Source: an uncultured Sulfurovum sp. (lineage in GTDB: Bacteria; Campylobacterota; Campylobacteria; Campylobacterales; Sulfurovaceae). From it: 64,000 nucleotides of DNA. The stretch is taken from assembly GCA_902727915.1 (NCBI GenBank), contig CACVAU010000044.1, positions 1 through 64,000 on the forward strand, in the 5' to 3' direction. Shown here in pieces: positions 53,120 to 62,061 of the stretch (position 1 is its first letter; each line of letters opens with the position of its first letter). The position numbers and the translations under genes are program-made. Below the pieces are notes generated by a model that saw only the letters and a list, made by a program, of their open reading frames with translations, did no database searches and had not been told where the DNA came from.

Positions 53120-53569
53120 ATGCTATATGATGTCGTTGAAATTCAAAAAATCCTACCTCATAGGTATCCATTTTTATTGGTTGACCGTATCAATAAACTT
53201 GAAAAAGGTGTAAGCATTGAAGGTTATAAAAATGTTTCAATTTCTGAGCCTATTTTTCAAGGACACTTCCCTGATCACCCTATTTATCCTGGTGTTATGA
53301 TTATAGAAGGTATGGCTCAAGCTGGTGGTGTGTTGGCTTTCCAAAGTTCTAATACAGAAGATCAAAAAGAGATGGAAAATAAAGTTGTCTATTTTATGAG
53401 TATTGATAAAGCCAAATTTCGTTCGCCAGTAACACCAGGTGACCAACTTGTTTATAAATTAACTGTAATTAAACAAAGAGGTGCAATTTGGCAACTTGAT
53501 GCCAAAGCATATGTTGATAATAAACTCGTAGCTCAAGCTGAATTAAAAGCAATGATTGTAGATAAATAA
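53120..53569 (+). CDS. fabZ: 3-hydroxyacyl-ACP dehydratase FabZ
   Basis: 149 aa hot-dog-fold enzyme of fatty-acid elongation. [14 protein letters not shown] near residue 10, [23 protein letters not shown] (catalytic His and Glu in these blocks) and [12 protein letters not shown] are standard. It removes water from beta-hydroxyacyl-ACP. It stands next to lpxA, which uses hydroxyacyl-ACP for lipid A, so fatty-acid and lipid A flux can be set together. Confidence 0.96.
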   Translation: MLYDVVEIQKILPHRYPFLLVDRINKLEKGVSIEGYKNVSISEPIFQGHFPDHPIYPGVMIIEGMAQAGGVLAFQSSNTEDQKEMENKVVYFMSIDKAKFRSPVTPGDQLVYKLTVIKQRGAIWQLDAKAYVDNKLVAQAELKAMIVDK

Positions 53570-53577
53570 GGACGACT

Positions 53578-54357
53578 TTGTCAAATATACATAGTTTAGC
53601 TCTCATTGATGATGGAGCTAAAATTGGTAACAATGTAACAATCGGACCCTTTGTTAGCATATCTTCCCAAGTCACTATTGGAGACAATACCATAATAGAT
53701 GCACATACAGTCATTTCTGGTAAAACAACAATAGGTGAAGGAAATCACATTTTTTCACATGCCGTTATCGGCTCAATCCCTCAAGATTTAAAGTTTCAAG
53801 GTGAAGATGTTGAACTTATTATTGGTAATAATAATAAGATTCGTGAATTTACACTTCTTAATCCAGGAACACAAGGAGGAGGAGGTGTTACCAAAATCGG
53901 TAATAACAATTTATTAATGGGATATGTACATCTAGGACATGATGTTATTTTAGGAAACAACTGTATCTTAGCCAATGGTGCCACCTTAGCTGGGCATGTT
54001 GAATTAGGTAATAATGTGGTTATTGGTGGGCTAACACCCATCCATCAATTTGTTCACATTGGTGACCATGCTATGGTTGGTGGTGCCTCAGCCCTCACAC
54101 AAGATATTCCCCCATACTGTTTGGCTGAAGGTAACAGGGCTATATTAAGAGGACTTAATCTCACAGGGTTAAGAAGAGGGCTGAAACGTGATGATATCAA
54201 TGCATTAAAAACAGCCTATAAAGAACTTTTTGAAAGTGGTAATCCACTTCAAGAAACAGCAGAAGATATAGAATCAAAAAGTTCGTCAATACATGTAAAA
54301 AATTTAGTAGAGTTTATCATGCAATCCAAACGTGGTATTCCATATATAAGGAAATAA
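53578..54357 (+). CDS. lpxA: UDP-N-acetylglucosamine acyltransferase
   Basis: 259 aa left-handed parallel beta-helix of hexapeptide repeats ([26 protein letters not shown]) followed by a helical C-terminus. It makes the first acyl transfer of lipid A synthesis. The conserved [11 protein letters not shown] contains the catalytic His, and [13 protein letters not shown] the second block. TTG start after AAGGACGAC, 8 bases after the fabZ stop codon. Confidence 0.95.
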   Translation: MSNIHSLALIDDGAKIGNNVTIGPFVSISSQVTIGDNTIIDAHTVISGKTTIGEGNHIFSHAVIGSIPQDLKFQGEDVELIIGNNNKIREFTLLNPGTQGGGGVTKIGNNNLLMGYVHLGHDVILGNNCILANGATLAGHVELGNNVVIGGLTPIHQFVHIGDHAMVGGASALTQDIPPYCLAEGNRAILRGLNLTGLRRGLKRDDINALKTAYKELFESGNPLQETAEDIESKSSSIHVKNLVEFIMQSKRGIPYIRK

Positions 54358-54359
54358 TA

Positions 54360-55574
54360 ATGGCTAAAAAAGAGTGTAGTTTTTGTGGTACTACAGAAAA
54401 AGAAAACAATCCATTTATAGCAGGAAATGGAGCATATGTTTGTTCAAATTGCGTCACCTCTGCTTACAAAATTCTTTTTGGAGAAGAAGAGAGTTTTACA
54501 GAAAATACAGAACCTGAAACACTGTTAATCCCTAAAGAAATTCATAAAATGTTAAATGACTATGTTATTGGTCAAGAATCAGCTAAAAAAACTTTAGCTG
54601 TTGCTGTCTACAATCATTATAAAAGAATATTTAAATATAAACAAGAAAATGATACCAGTATAGACAAATCAAATATTTTACTTATTGGTCCAACAGGATC
54701 AGGTAAAACCCTCTTAGCACAAACCATTGCAAAATTTTTAGATGTACCCATCGCAATCTCAGATGCAACAAATTTAACCGAAGCTGGTTATGTTGGTGAA
54801 GATGTTGAAAATATCTTAACCAAACTACTTCAAGCTGCTGGTGACGATGTTGAAAAAGCAGAACGTGGTATCATTTTTATTGATGAAATGGATAAAATTG
54901 CTCGTATGGGAGAAAATCGTTCAATTACGCGTGATGTCTCAGGAGAAGGAGTTCAACAAGCGTTACTCAAAATTATCGAAGGTTCTGTCGTAAATATTCC
55001 ACCAAAAGGAGGAAGAAAACATCCCAATCAAGACTTTTTACAAATTGATACTTCCAACATATTATTTATTTGTGGTGGTGCCTTTGATGGTGTAGAAGAA
55101 ATTATACAAAGAAGACTTGGTGCCAACCAACTAGGATTTGGACAAAGTAAAAGATCAAATAAAGAAAATGAAGATGTTATGCACTTAATTGAATCTGATG
55201 ACTTAGTTCAATTTGGAATTATTCCAGAACTTATTGGACGATTACATGTTACAGCTACATTAGAACCAATTACATTAGAATCCATGATACGCATCTTAAC
55301 TGAACCTAAAAACTCCGTTACCAAACAGTATCAAAAACTTTTTGAAATTGACAATGCCATCCTAACTTTTGAAGAATCTGCATTAAAAGCAATCGCCCAA
55401 AAAGCAATCAAACGAAAAACTGGTGCAAGAGGTTTACGTTCAATTATGGAAGAAGCATTATTGGACATAATGTATGAACTACCAGAACTTGAAGGATATG
55501 AAATAGTCATCACAGAAGAAGTCATTAATAACAGAGTTAAACCACTTTATATTAAAAATTCTAAAATAGCATAA
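54360..55574 (+). CDS. clpX: ATP-dependent Clp protease ATP-binding subunit ClpX
   Basis: 404 aa. N-terminal zinc-binding domain (Cys5, Cys8, Cys27, Cys30), AAA+ core with [12 protein letters not shown] (Walker A), [11 protein letters not shown] (Walker B), pore loop GYVGEDVE and the sensor/arginine region [11 protein letters not shown]. ClpX unfolds proteins for ClpP. A recognisable IGF-type loop for ClpP docking lies near LGFGQSK. It begins 2 bases after the lpxA stop codon, in one operon. Confidence 0.96.
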   Translation: MAKKECSFCGTTEKENNPFIAGNGAYVCSNCVTSAYKILFGEEESFTENTEPETLLIPKEIHKMLNDYVIGQESAKKTLAVAVYNHYKRIFKYKQENDTSIDKSNILLIGPTGSGKTLLAQTIAKFLDVPIAISDATNLTEAGYVGEDVENILTKLLQAAGDDVEKAERGIIFIDEMDKIARMGENRSITRDVSGEGVQQALLKIIEGSVVNIPPKGGRKHPNQDFLQIDTSNILFICGGAFDGVEEIIQRRLGANQLGFGQSKRSNKENEDVMHLIESDDLVQFGIIPELIGRLHVTATLEPITLESMIRILTEPKNSVTKQYQKLFEIDNAILTFEESALKAIAQKAIKRKTGARGLRSIMEEALLDIMYELPELEGYEIVITEEVINNRVKPLYIKNSKIA

Positions 55575-55595
55575 AACAAAGATTAAGGGTAAAGA

Positions 55596-56630
55596 ATGTT
55601 AAAAAAAATCTTGGGAGTATTTTCAAATGATCTAGCAATAGATTTAGGAACAGCAAACACACTGGTACTGGTTAAAGGAAAAGGTATTAGTATTAATGAA
55701 CCATCAGTTGTTGCCATTCAATATGATAGAAGAGGAAGAGAACATATTTTAGCTGTTGGTCAAGAAGCAAAAGATATGGTGGGTAAAACACCTGGAAATA
55801 TTAAAGCAATTCGTCCTATGCGTGATGGGGTTATTGCTGACTTTAACATTACAGAAATGATGATTCGTTACTTCATTGAAAAAGTACACAATAGAAAAGG
55901 TCTTTTCTCTCCTAGAATTATTATCTGTGTTCCATTTGGACTTACACAGGTGGAGCGTAAAGCTGTAAAAGAGTCGGCTATGTCGGCAGGAGCTAGAGAA
56001 GTTCATCTTATTGAAGAACCTATGGCTGCTGCTATTGGTTCAGGTATTCCAGTTAAAGATCCTAATGGTAACTTAGTTGTAGATATTGGTGGTGGAACCA
56101 CAGAAATTGGCGTTATTTCTTTAGGTGGTCTTGTTTTATCTAAGTCAATTAGAACAGCTGGAGATAAACTAGACAAATCTATCATCGATTATATGAAAAA
56201 GAATTTTAACCTTCTCATCGGAGATAGGGTTGCTGAAGAAATGAAAATAGCAATTGGTACAGCCATTCAACTTGATGAAGAGCTTATCATGCAAGTAAAA
56301 GGTCGTGATCAAGTAGCTGGTCTTCTTACTTCCATAGAAATTAACTCGGAACATATGAGAGATGCTATGAAAGAACCAATTCGAGAAATTGCAGAAGCTC
56401 TTAAACTCGTTTTAGAACAAACACCTCCTGATTTAGCTGGTGATATTGTTGAAAATGGCATTGTACTGACAGGTGGTGGTGCGCTTATTAGAGGTTTAGA
56501 TAAATATTTATCCAATATTATTAAACTACCAGTTTATGTGGCTGAGGATCCTCTACTTGCCGTAGCAAAAGGTACAGGTAAAGCATTAGAAGAGATCGAT
56601 ATATTACAACATTCAGCATATGAAGACTAG
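55596..56630 (+). CDS. mreB: Rod-shape protein MreB (bacterial actin)
   Basis: 344 aa actin-fold ATPase. Phosphate-1 loop DLGTANTLV (17-25), phosphate-2 DIGGGTTEIGV and adenosine motif GIVLTGGGALIRGLD are intact. It forms filaments that guide lateral wall synthesis, implying a rod or curved cell. AAGGGTAAAG precedes the ATG. Its end overlaps mreC by 11 bases. Confidence 0.97.
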   Translation: MLKKILGVFSNDLAIDLGTANTLVLVKGKGISINEPSVVAIQYDRRGREHILAVGQEAKDMVGKTPGNIKAIRPMRDGVIADFNITEMMIRYFIEKVHNRKGLFSPRIIICVPFGLTQVERKAVKESAMSAGAREVHLIEEPMAAAIGSGIPVKDPNGNLVVDIGGGTTEIGVISLGGLVLSKSIRTAGDKLDKSIIDYMKKNFNLLIGDRVAEEMKIAIGTAIQLDEELIMQVKGRDQVAGLLTSIEINSEHMRDAMKEPIREIAEALKLVLEQTPPDLAGDIVENGIVLTGGGALIRGLDKYLSNIIKLPVYVAEDPLLAVAKGTGKALEEIDILQHSAYED

Positions 56631-57450
56631 CCGAATAATTATACTTTTTATCTTTATCGCTCTCACAATTTTCCTCCTAAGAAAAGAGGAAAGTTTTCAA
56701 AACAACTTTGCAATGCTCACCTTACCTATTAAAGAAAACTATTTAGAACTTAGTAATTCAGTGGGTGACACCATTGACAAATACTTAAATCAAGCAGAAT
56801 CTGTCTCTGTTCTAAAAGAAGAAAACCTCTTACTCCGTAAATATTTATATCAACAAAAGATAAACCTTACACAACTTAAGCAATTAAACAAGTATAGTGA
56901 AACAAAGTTTAACAATTTTGACAATATATTACGTGTTCAAACAATTTCTTATAAAAAATTAAATGACTTTTCACAAGTTTATTTAACAAAAGGTGAAGAG
57001 TTAGGCGAAGATAAAATATATGGACTCATTCAAAAAAATGTAGTGGCTGGAATTGCCCTAAAAGCAGATGGTCCCTTAAAAGGAATTTTACTCTCTAACC
57101 CCATCTGTCAATTTTCTACTTTTATTGGTGATAAAAAAACGCCAGGTATTGCAAAAGGTATTGATGCTGAAAGTATTGAAGTCAACTTTATACCCAAATG
57201 GTCAAATATTAAAGTAGGTGATAAAGTCATGACTTCTGGCTTAGATAACATATTTTTACCCGACATACCTGTAGGTGTTGTGACCAATATACTGACAAAA
57301 AGTACCTATAAAACAGCCATCGTTAAAACCTATGCTGATGTTTTACATCCTAGCTTTTTTTATCTCGTTAAAGAGGTACTCCATGAACCAGAAGATATTA
57401 ATACCTCAAAAATGAAACTTGAGGACAACTCTACTAAGGAAATATCATGA
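56620..57450 (+). CDS. mreC: Rod-shape protein MreC
   Basis: 276 aa. One N-terminal transmembrane helix (about 5-20), a short coiled coil (about 50-90, VSVLKEENLLLRKYLYQQK) and a periplasmic double beta-barrel (about 110-260, GLIQKNVVAGIALKADG .. VGDKVMTSGLDNIFLPDIPVG). It links MreB to the elongation peptidoglycan synthases. No mreD follows; instead a stator-like gene starts 4 bases back (ATGA overlap). Confidence 0.88.
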   Translation: MKTSRIIILFIFIALTIFLLRKEESFQNNFAMLTLPIKENYLELSNSVGDTIDKYLNQAESVSVLKEENLLLRKYLYQQKINLTQLKQLNKYSETKFNNFDNILRVQTISYKKLNDFSQVYLTKGEELGEDKIYGLIQKNVVAGIALKADGPLKGILLSNPICQFSTFIGDKKTPGIAKGIDAESIEVNFIPKWSNIKVGDKVMTSGLDNIFLPDIPVGVVTNILTKSTYKTAIVKTYADVLHPSFFYLVKEVLHEPEDINTSKMKLEDNSTKEIS

Positions 57451-58577
57451 GCCAAAATCACAGTTCAAGCACCCCATGTTTTATTAACTATATTGTCTTA
57501 TCACTCTTTGGCACCCTATTTTTTATTGCCATTTTATTAGGTTACTTAAACATTATTCCGTTAAAGGTAGATCTACACTCTGTGATAATTATAGGAGGAA
57601 TTTATTTTGTTTATCTTTTTTTTATTAGACATAATGCAAACTTTGTTGTCTGTAAAATGCGTACAGAGTATGTCAACTTACAAAAAGAGTTACAACAAAA
57701 TATTAAAGATAATTCTCTTACCATTCTTAATGAAACCAAGTCTACTATTAATATTAACGATTTTATTTCTGAATACTATACAACATTTAGAAATGACAAC
57801 TATGCCTCCATTGCTTCATCACTCTTTCCTATGCTAGGTATTTTAGGAACGTTTACTGCCATTGCCATCTCGATGCCTGATTTTTCTTCTGCCAATGAAG
57901 CTGCACTCGATCATGAGATTTCACTGTTGTTATCTGGTATTGGAACAGCATTCTATGCTTCAATTTATGGTATTTTTCTTTCTATTGTTTGGTCTTTTTT
58001 TGAAAAAAGAGGACTTTCTAAAGTAGATGCTGATTCACACCAACTACATGAAGTCTATAGCAGTTACATTTGGTCAGAAAGTGAACTTAAACGCCATGAA
58101 CATATGCAACATGATATGCGTGATCAAAAAATGATACAAGCACTCAAAGAGACATTTAATCTGGAATTTATTCAAACATTAAATGAAAGACATTTAGAAA
58201 ATTTTCAAACCATCATTACAGAAACCAATAAAAATTTCAGCACAATTACCAGTCATATGCAGATGGTTTCTACTGATTTAAAAGATACCATTGCCAAAAT
58301 TGAAGCTTCTAAATCAGCGTTAACAGCTCATGAAAAAATTGATAAAAGTATTCACGAGTTTACACAAGTTACTTCTAGTTTAGACCAAACAATCAATCAA
58401 CTTGATATAACCCTTGAAAAATCACTTAACTTAACATTTGAAAAAATTGATAATGAAGTAGGAGAAATTGTAATGAAACTGGCTAACTTTGCACACAGTA
58501 CTTCTGAGCAAAATAAAATTTTACAACGTACCATTACAGAATATCATCACAATATCTCTCAACAGATAGTGAAGTAA
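57447..58577 (+). CDS. MotA/TolQ/ExbB-family proton-channel protein with helical tail
   Basis: 376 aa. Hydrophobic helices at about 14-35 and 44-62, then at 122-143 (FPMLGILGTFTAIAISMP) and 158-185 (SLLLSGIGTAFYASIYGIFLSI), the latter two being the conserved pore-lining pair of the MotA/ExbB family. A cytoplasmic helical or coiled-coil tail of about 190 residues follows. It overlaps mreC by 4 bases and precedes the MotB-like partner by 2 bases. Similar in layout to ZorA, but no Zorya effector is nearby. Confidence 0.8.
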   Translation: MSQNHSSSTPCFINYIVLSLFGTLFFIAILLGYLNIIPLKVDLHSVIIIGGIYFVYLFFIRHNANFVVCKMRTEYVNLQKELQQNIKDNSLTILNETKSTININDFISEYYTTFRNDNYASIASSLFPMLGILGTFTAIAISMPDFSSANEAALDHEISLLLSGIGTAFYASIYGIFLSIVWSFFEKRGLSKVDADSHQLHEVYSSYIWSESELKRHEHMQHDMRDQKMIQALKETFNLEFIQTLNERHLENFQTIITETNKNFSTITSHMQMVSTDLKDTIAKIEASKSALTAHEKIDKSIHEFTQVTSSLDQTINQLDITLEKSLNLTFEKIDNEVGEIVMKLANFAHSTSEQNKILQRTITEYHHNISQQIVK

Positions 58578-58579
58578 TC

Positions 58580-59734
58580 ATGTTTAAAAAAAAATCAAGC
58601 TCTTCTGAAACTAACTTTTGGATATCTTATGCAGACCTTATGGCTGGTTTGCTTTTTGTCTTTATTTTACTCATTGGTGCCATTGTCGTCAAGTCTTCCA
58701 TTATTAGAAATCAACTGAGTGTACAAGAGACTGTGGTTTCCGAACAAGAAACAGCCCTAGATGAACAATCAGACCATTTGATTGATTTGTCCCAAAGTAT
58801 TGCCATAAAAAGTGATGAAATTAAAAAGCTTCGCAACCTTTTAGCTAAACGTGACAATAGCCTAAAAGAGAGTAACAGCAAATTGGTTCTCTCTGCTAAT
58901 AGTTTAAAACTAAAAAAAGAAGAACTTAATAACTTAAATCAATTACTTTTAGCACAAAACACAAAAGTCGATAGCTATTCAGAACATATTATATTACTAC
59001 AAAATTTAACCAAAGAACAAAATGAGACCATAAATAATTCATCCAGCACTTTAAATTCATATAAAAATAAAGTCCTACTTTTATCCAACCAATTAACACA
59101 AAAAGATGAGTCACTCAAACTTAATGATGAAAAACTTTTAAAACTTCTTCAAGTACTTGAAAATAAACAAACAAAGTATGATGGATTACTGACTAAACTA
59201 CAAGCTCAAAAAGCAAAAATAAAGTCACTCACAGGTATTAAATTAAAAGTTATTTCAGAACTTAAATCCTCACTTGGTAATAAAATTAATATTGATAAAG
59301 AGAGTGGTTCCTTACAACTAGCATCAAATATTTTATTTGACAAAGGTTCAGCACAACTTAAAGAGGGAGCCAAGTCTGAATTAGAAGCAAACTTTATAGA
59401 ATATGTCTCTACCCTCTTAGGTAATCATAATATTGCTGAGCATATTGACAAAATTATTATTGAAGGTCATTCAGATAGCGATGGTTCATATCTTTATAAT
59501 TTAAATCTTTCTCAGCAACGTGCATTTGCTGTAATGAATCACCTTTTAACTCTTCAATATATCCAAAAAAATAATATTAAGTCAAAACTTGTTGCCAGTG
59601 GACGTTCTTATTTGGATGCGATTAAAATAAATGGTCAAGAAGACAAAGATGCTTCACGTAGAATTGAAGTGAAATTTCGACTCAAAAATGAAGATGCCAT
59701 GTATGAAATAGAAAGGATTTTAGATGCAAATTAA
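58580..59734 (+). CDS. MotB/OmpA-like stator partner
   Basis: 384 aa. A short basic start, one transmembrane helix (13-36) with WISYADLMAGLL, in which Asp19 is the likely proton-carrying residue as in MotB, a long coiled coil (about 45-225), and a C-terminal OmpA-like peptidoglycan-binding domain (about 240-375; ILFDKGSAQLKEGAKSELE, EGHSDSDGS, LSQQRAFAV). With the preceding gene it should form an ion-driven stator anchored to the wall. The long coiled coil is unusual for flagellar MotB and more like ZorB or TolR-type variants. Confidence 0.82.
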   Translation: MFKKKSSSSETNFWISYADLMAGLLFVFILLIGAIVVKSSIIRNQLSVQETVVSEQETALDEQSDHLIDLSQSIAIKSDEIKKLRNLLAKRDNSLKESNSKLVLSANSLKLKKEELNNLNQLLLAQNTKVDSYSEHIILLQNLTKEQNETINNSSSTLNSYKNKVLLLSNQLTQKDESLKLNDEKLLKLLQVLENKQTKYDGLLTKLQAQKAKIKSLTGIKLKVISELKSSLGNKINIDKESGSLQLASNILFDKGSAQLKEGAKSELEANFIEYVSTLLGNHNIAEHIDKIIIEGHSDSDGSYLYNLNLSQQRAFAVMNHLLTLQYIQKNNIKSKLVASGRSYLDAIKINGQEDKDASRRIEVKFRLKNEDAMYEIERILDAN

Positions 59735-59867
59735 TTTTAAAGCCAAAAAGTTACAAGAAGCCAATCGCTATGTTCAGTTACTTAACCCATCTAACATCAA
59801 TAAAGAACCTAACATAAAACATAAAGCCTCTTTATTGAAAAAAATTTTTAATTTTTTATTTAGATAG
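59724..59867 (+). CDS. 47-residue basic protein downstream of the stator pair
   Basis: ATG 59724 lies inside the end of the MotB-like gene with an excellent AAAGGA five bases upstream. The product begins MQINFKAKKLQEANRYVQ and ends in a hydrophobic/basic LLKKIFNFLFR, perhaps a membrane-surface helix. Eleven bases overlap on the left, and 12 on the right with the converging HIT gene. Position and ribosome site suggest a real small partner protein; no family is recognised. Confidence 0.55.
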   Translation: MQINFKAKKLQEANRYVQLLNPSNINKEPNIKHKASLLKKIFNFLFR

Positions 59868-60224
59868 TGTTAATAAAAGACTTTTTTTAAAGGAGTCAAA
59901 GTTTTCTAATACATACGTCCCTTTTCGTTGTTTTTCTCCCCACATAGGTTCAGGAAAATAAGTATCTTTTTCAAAACGTGCCATAATATGCCAATGTACA
60001 TGAGGCATATAATTACCAAAACTAGCGATATTAATTTTTTTAGGTTTAAAAATAGTAAGCATTTCTTTTTCAATAATGTCTAAAACTCTAAAAATCTCTA
60101 TTTTAATATCACTTGGTACTTCTGAAAATTCCTTATAAACATCTTGAGTAAAAACTTTTAACCAAGGAATCTCACTCTCTTCAACTTCAATTCTTATCAA
60201 CACATTCTCATATAATAAACTCAT
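59856..60224 (-). CDS. HIT-family protein
   Basis: 122 aa with the histidine-triad motif HVHWH near residue 75 and a preceding FGNYMPHVH context. HIT proteins hydrolyse or transfer nucleotides (Hint/Fhit-like); the exact substrate is not readable. GAGGAC upstream of the ATG. It converges on the small protein after the stator genes, overlapping it. Confidence 0.85.
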   Translation of the reverse strand: MSLLYENVLIRIEVEESEIPWLKVFTQDVYKEFSEVPSDIKIEIFRVLDIIEKEMLTIFKPKKINIASFGNYMPHVHWHIMARFEKDTYFPEPMWGEKQRKGTYVLENFDSFKKSLLLTLSK

Positions 60225-60288
60225 TTGTCCTCATTTCTCAAAAACATGACAATTTGACATATTTTTTAATTAAATTATCTTTATAGGA

Positions 60289-60294
60289 TATAAT
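60289..60294 (+). promoter_or_regulatory. Consensus -10 element
   Basis: TATAAT, 32 bases before ATG 60326. A TTGACA further up (60254-60259) is too far to be its -35. Confidence 0.5.
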
Positions 60295-60325
60295 CAATTA
60301 ACTTAAGTTCAAAAGGTAAAATTCA

Positions 60326-60652
60326 ATGCAAGGTAAAATAATGGTAAGCTACTCTCTCATATGTGACAATGATAATTATTTAGAAGTATCAATAAAAGAA
60401 ATTTTAGAAAATGAAAAGATTGTTAAATTACTTAAAAGTGAATTTTTAAAAGGAGTAAGAAACTTAAATGTAGAAAGTTCAAATAGTGACACACGAATAG
60501 TTTTAAGTACCCAAAAAGAAATTTATTCTTTTGAAGCTGATAAAAAAGATTTTGCTGACTTAATTGAACTGGCAGAAGAAGATGCAAAAGAGCGTAAGCT
60601 CTTTAAAAAAGGATGTGAGGCAGTCAATATCATTGACTTTATCACACTATAA
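60326..60652 (+). CDS. Hypothetical protein
   Basis: 108 aa (or 103 from an ATG five codons later, which has its own AAGGT). Cytosolic, acidic, mixed alpha/beta, with SYSLICDNDNYLEVSIKEIL at the start and AEEDAKERKLFKKGCEAV near the end; one Cys in each half. It overlaps the convergent bioA by 6 bases. No family is recognised. Confidence 0.6.
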   Translation: MQGKIMVSYSLICDNDNYLEVSIKEILENEKIVKLLKSEFLKGVRNLNVESSNSDTRIVLSTQKEIYSFEADKKDFADLIELAEEDAKERKLFKKGCEAVNIIDFITL

Positions 60653-61951
60653 TCCTTTAATAGCCTCATAAGCTGTATCTATCATTTTATCAATTTCAAC
60701 CTCTGTAATAATATAAGGAGGCATAAAATAAACAATATGCCCCAAAGGACGTAAAAGTACGCCATTATCTAAACCATACTGATAAACTTCTAATCCTATA
60801 CGCTCTTGTGCTGTATAACCCTTAAGTTCCACAGCAGCAATCATACCAGTTTGACGGACTTCTTTAACATTTTCTAATGTCTTAAACTTTTGTAATTTTT
60901 CTAAAATATAAGCTGATTTCTTTTTGTTAGTACCAATAACATCTGATGCCTCAAAAAGCTCAATGGTTGCCAATGCTGCTGAACAAGCCAACGGGTTACC
61001 TGTATATGAATGAGAATGTAAAAATGCCTTATACTCATTGTAGTCACAATAAAAAGCATTATAAACGTCTACCGTTGTCATCGTAATGGCTAATGGTAAA
61101 TAACCTCCCGTTAACCCCTTAGAAATGGTCATAAAATCAGGTGTAATACCTGCTTGTTCACAAGCAAACATTGTTCCTGTTCGTCCAAACCCTGTCATGA
61201 TTTCATCAGCTATCAAATGAACCCCAAACCTTGAACATATCTCTTTAGCCAAAGTAATATAGAGAGGATGATACATATGCATGTACCCTGCTCCTTGAAC
61301 AAGAGGTTCAATAATCAATGCTGAAATTTCACTGCCTCGTTCTTTTAAAATTTCTTCCAATGCTAAGGCTGCCTCTTTTGCAGCTTCTTCACTTTGGTCT
61401 TTTGGAACAGGCGTTTGAATACAAGAAATTAATAAAGGGGCATAAGTTTCCTTATAAAGTTCAACATCTCCCACACTCAAAGCACCAATGGTCTCACCAT
61501 GATATGAATTGGACAAGGAAAGAAACAAAGGTCTATTTTCTCCTTTATTTCTATGATAATGAAAACTCATTTTCAAGGCCACTTCCACAGCACTAGAACC
61601 ATTATCAGCAAAAAATACTTTATCTAAACCTTTAGGTGTTAAGTTGACAAGTTTATCAGCCAAGTTGACAGCTGGTTTATGCGTAAACCCAGCCAATAAG
61701 ACATGCTCCAAGGTATCCAGTTGCTCTTTGACTCTTGAAGATATATGCTCATTAACATGTCCAAAGATATTAACCCACCAAGAACTAATGGCATCAATAT
61801 AAGAATTATCATTAAAATCATAGAGATAAATCCCTTTTCCTCGACTTATTGGTATGAGGGGTAAAGTCTCATGATCTTTCATTTGTGTACAAGGATGCCA
61901 AATATTTTTCAAATCCTCTGTTACTATCTGCGTATTATTATTTTTCATCAT
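60647..61951 (-). CDS. bioA: Adenosylmethionine-8-amino-7-oxononanoate aminotransferase
   Basis: 434 aa fold-type I PLP aminotransferase. It makes 7,8-diaminopelargonic acid in biotin synthesis. IWHPCTQMKDH at the start is characteristic of BioA; the cofactor region has DEIMTGFGRTG and the PLP lysine in TISKGLTGGYLP. Two ATGs lie side by side; AAGG is better spaced for the second (61948). Biotin is needed by oadA in this window, so the pathway has an obvious client. Confidence 0.94.
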   Translation of the reverse strand: MMKNNNTQIVTEDLKNIWHPCTQMKDHETLPLIPISRGKGIYLYDFNDNSYIDAISSWWVNIFGHVNEHISSRVKEQLDTLEHVLLAGFTHKPAVNLADKLVNLTPKGLDKVFFADNGSSAVEVALKMSFHYHRNKGENRPLFLSLSNSYHGETIGALSVGDVELYKETYAPLLISCIQTPVPKDQSEEAAKEAALALEEILKERGSEISALIIEPLVQGAGYMHMYHPLYITLAKEICSRFGVHLIADEIMTGFGRTGTMFACEQAGITPDFMTISKGLTGGYLPLAITMTTVDVYNAFYCDYNEYKAFLHSHSYTGNPLACSAALATIELFEASDVIGTNKKKSAYILEKLQKFKTLENVKEVRQTGMIAAVELKGYTAQERIGLEVYQYGLDNGVLLRPLGHIVYFMPPYIITEVEIDKMIDTAYEAIKGL

Positions 61952-62061
61952 TTACCTTAAACTTTTTAAAGAGAATATACACTCTATATAGTAATTATTT
62001 CATTAATAATTAAACACAAGTAGACTAAAATGATGCAAATTTTAAACTAAGGCAATAAATC

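Noticed and set aside
57447..59734. A Zorya defence system
   Set aside because: Only ZorA/ZorB-like architecture is present; no ZorC/ZorD/ZorE effector genes lie nearby and the pair is embedded in the mreBC operon.
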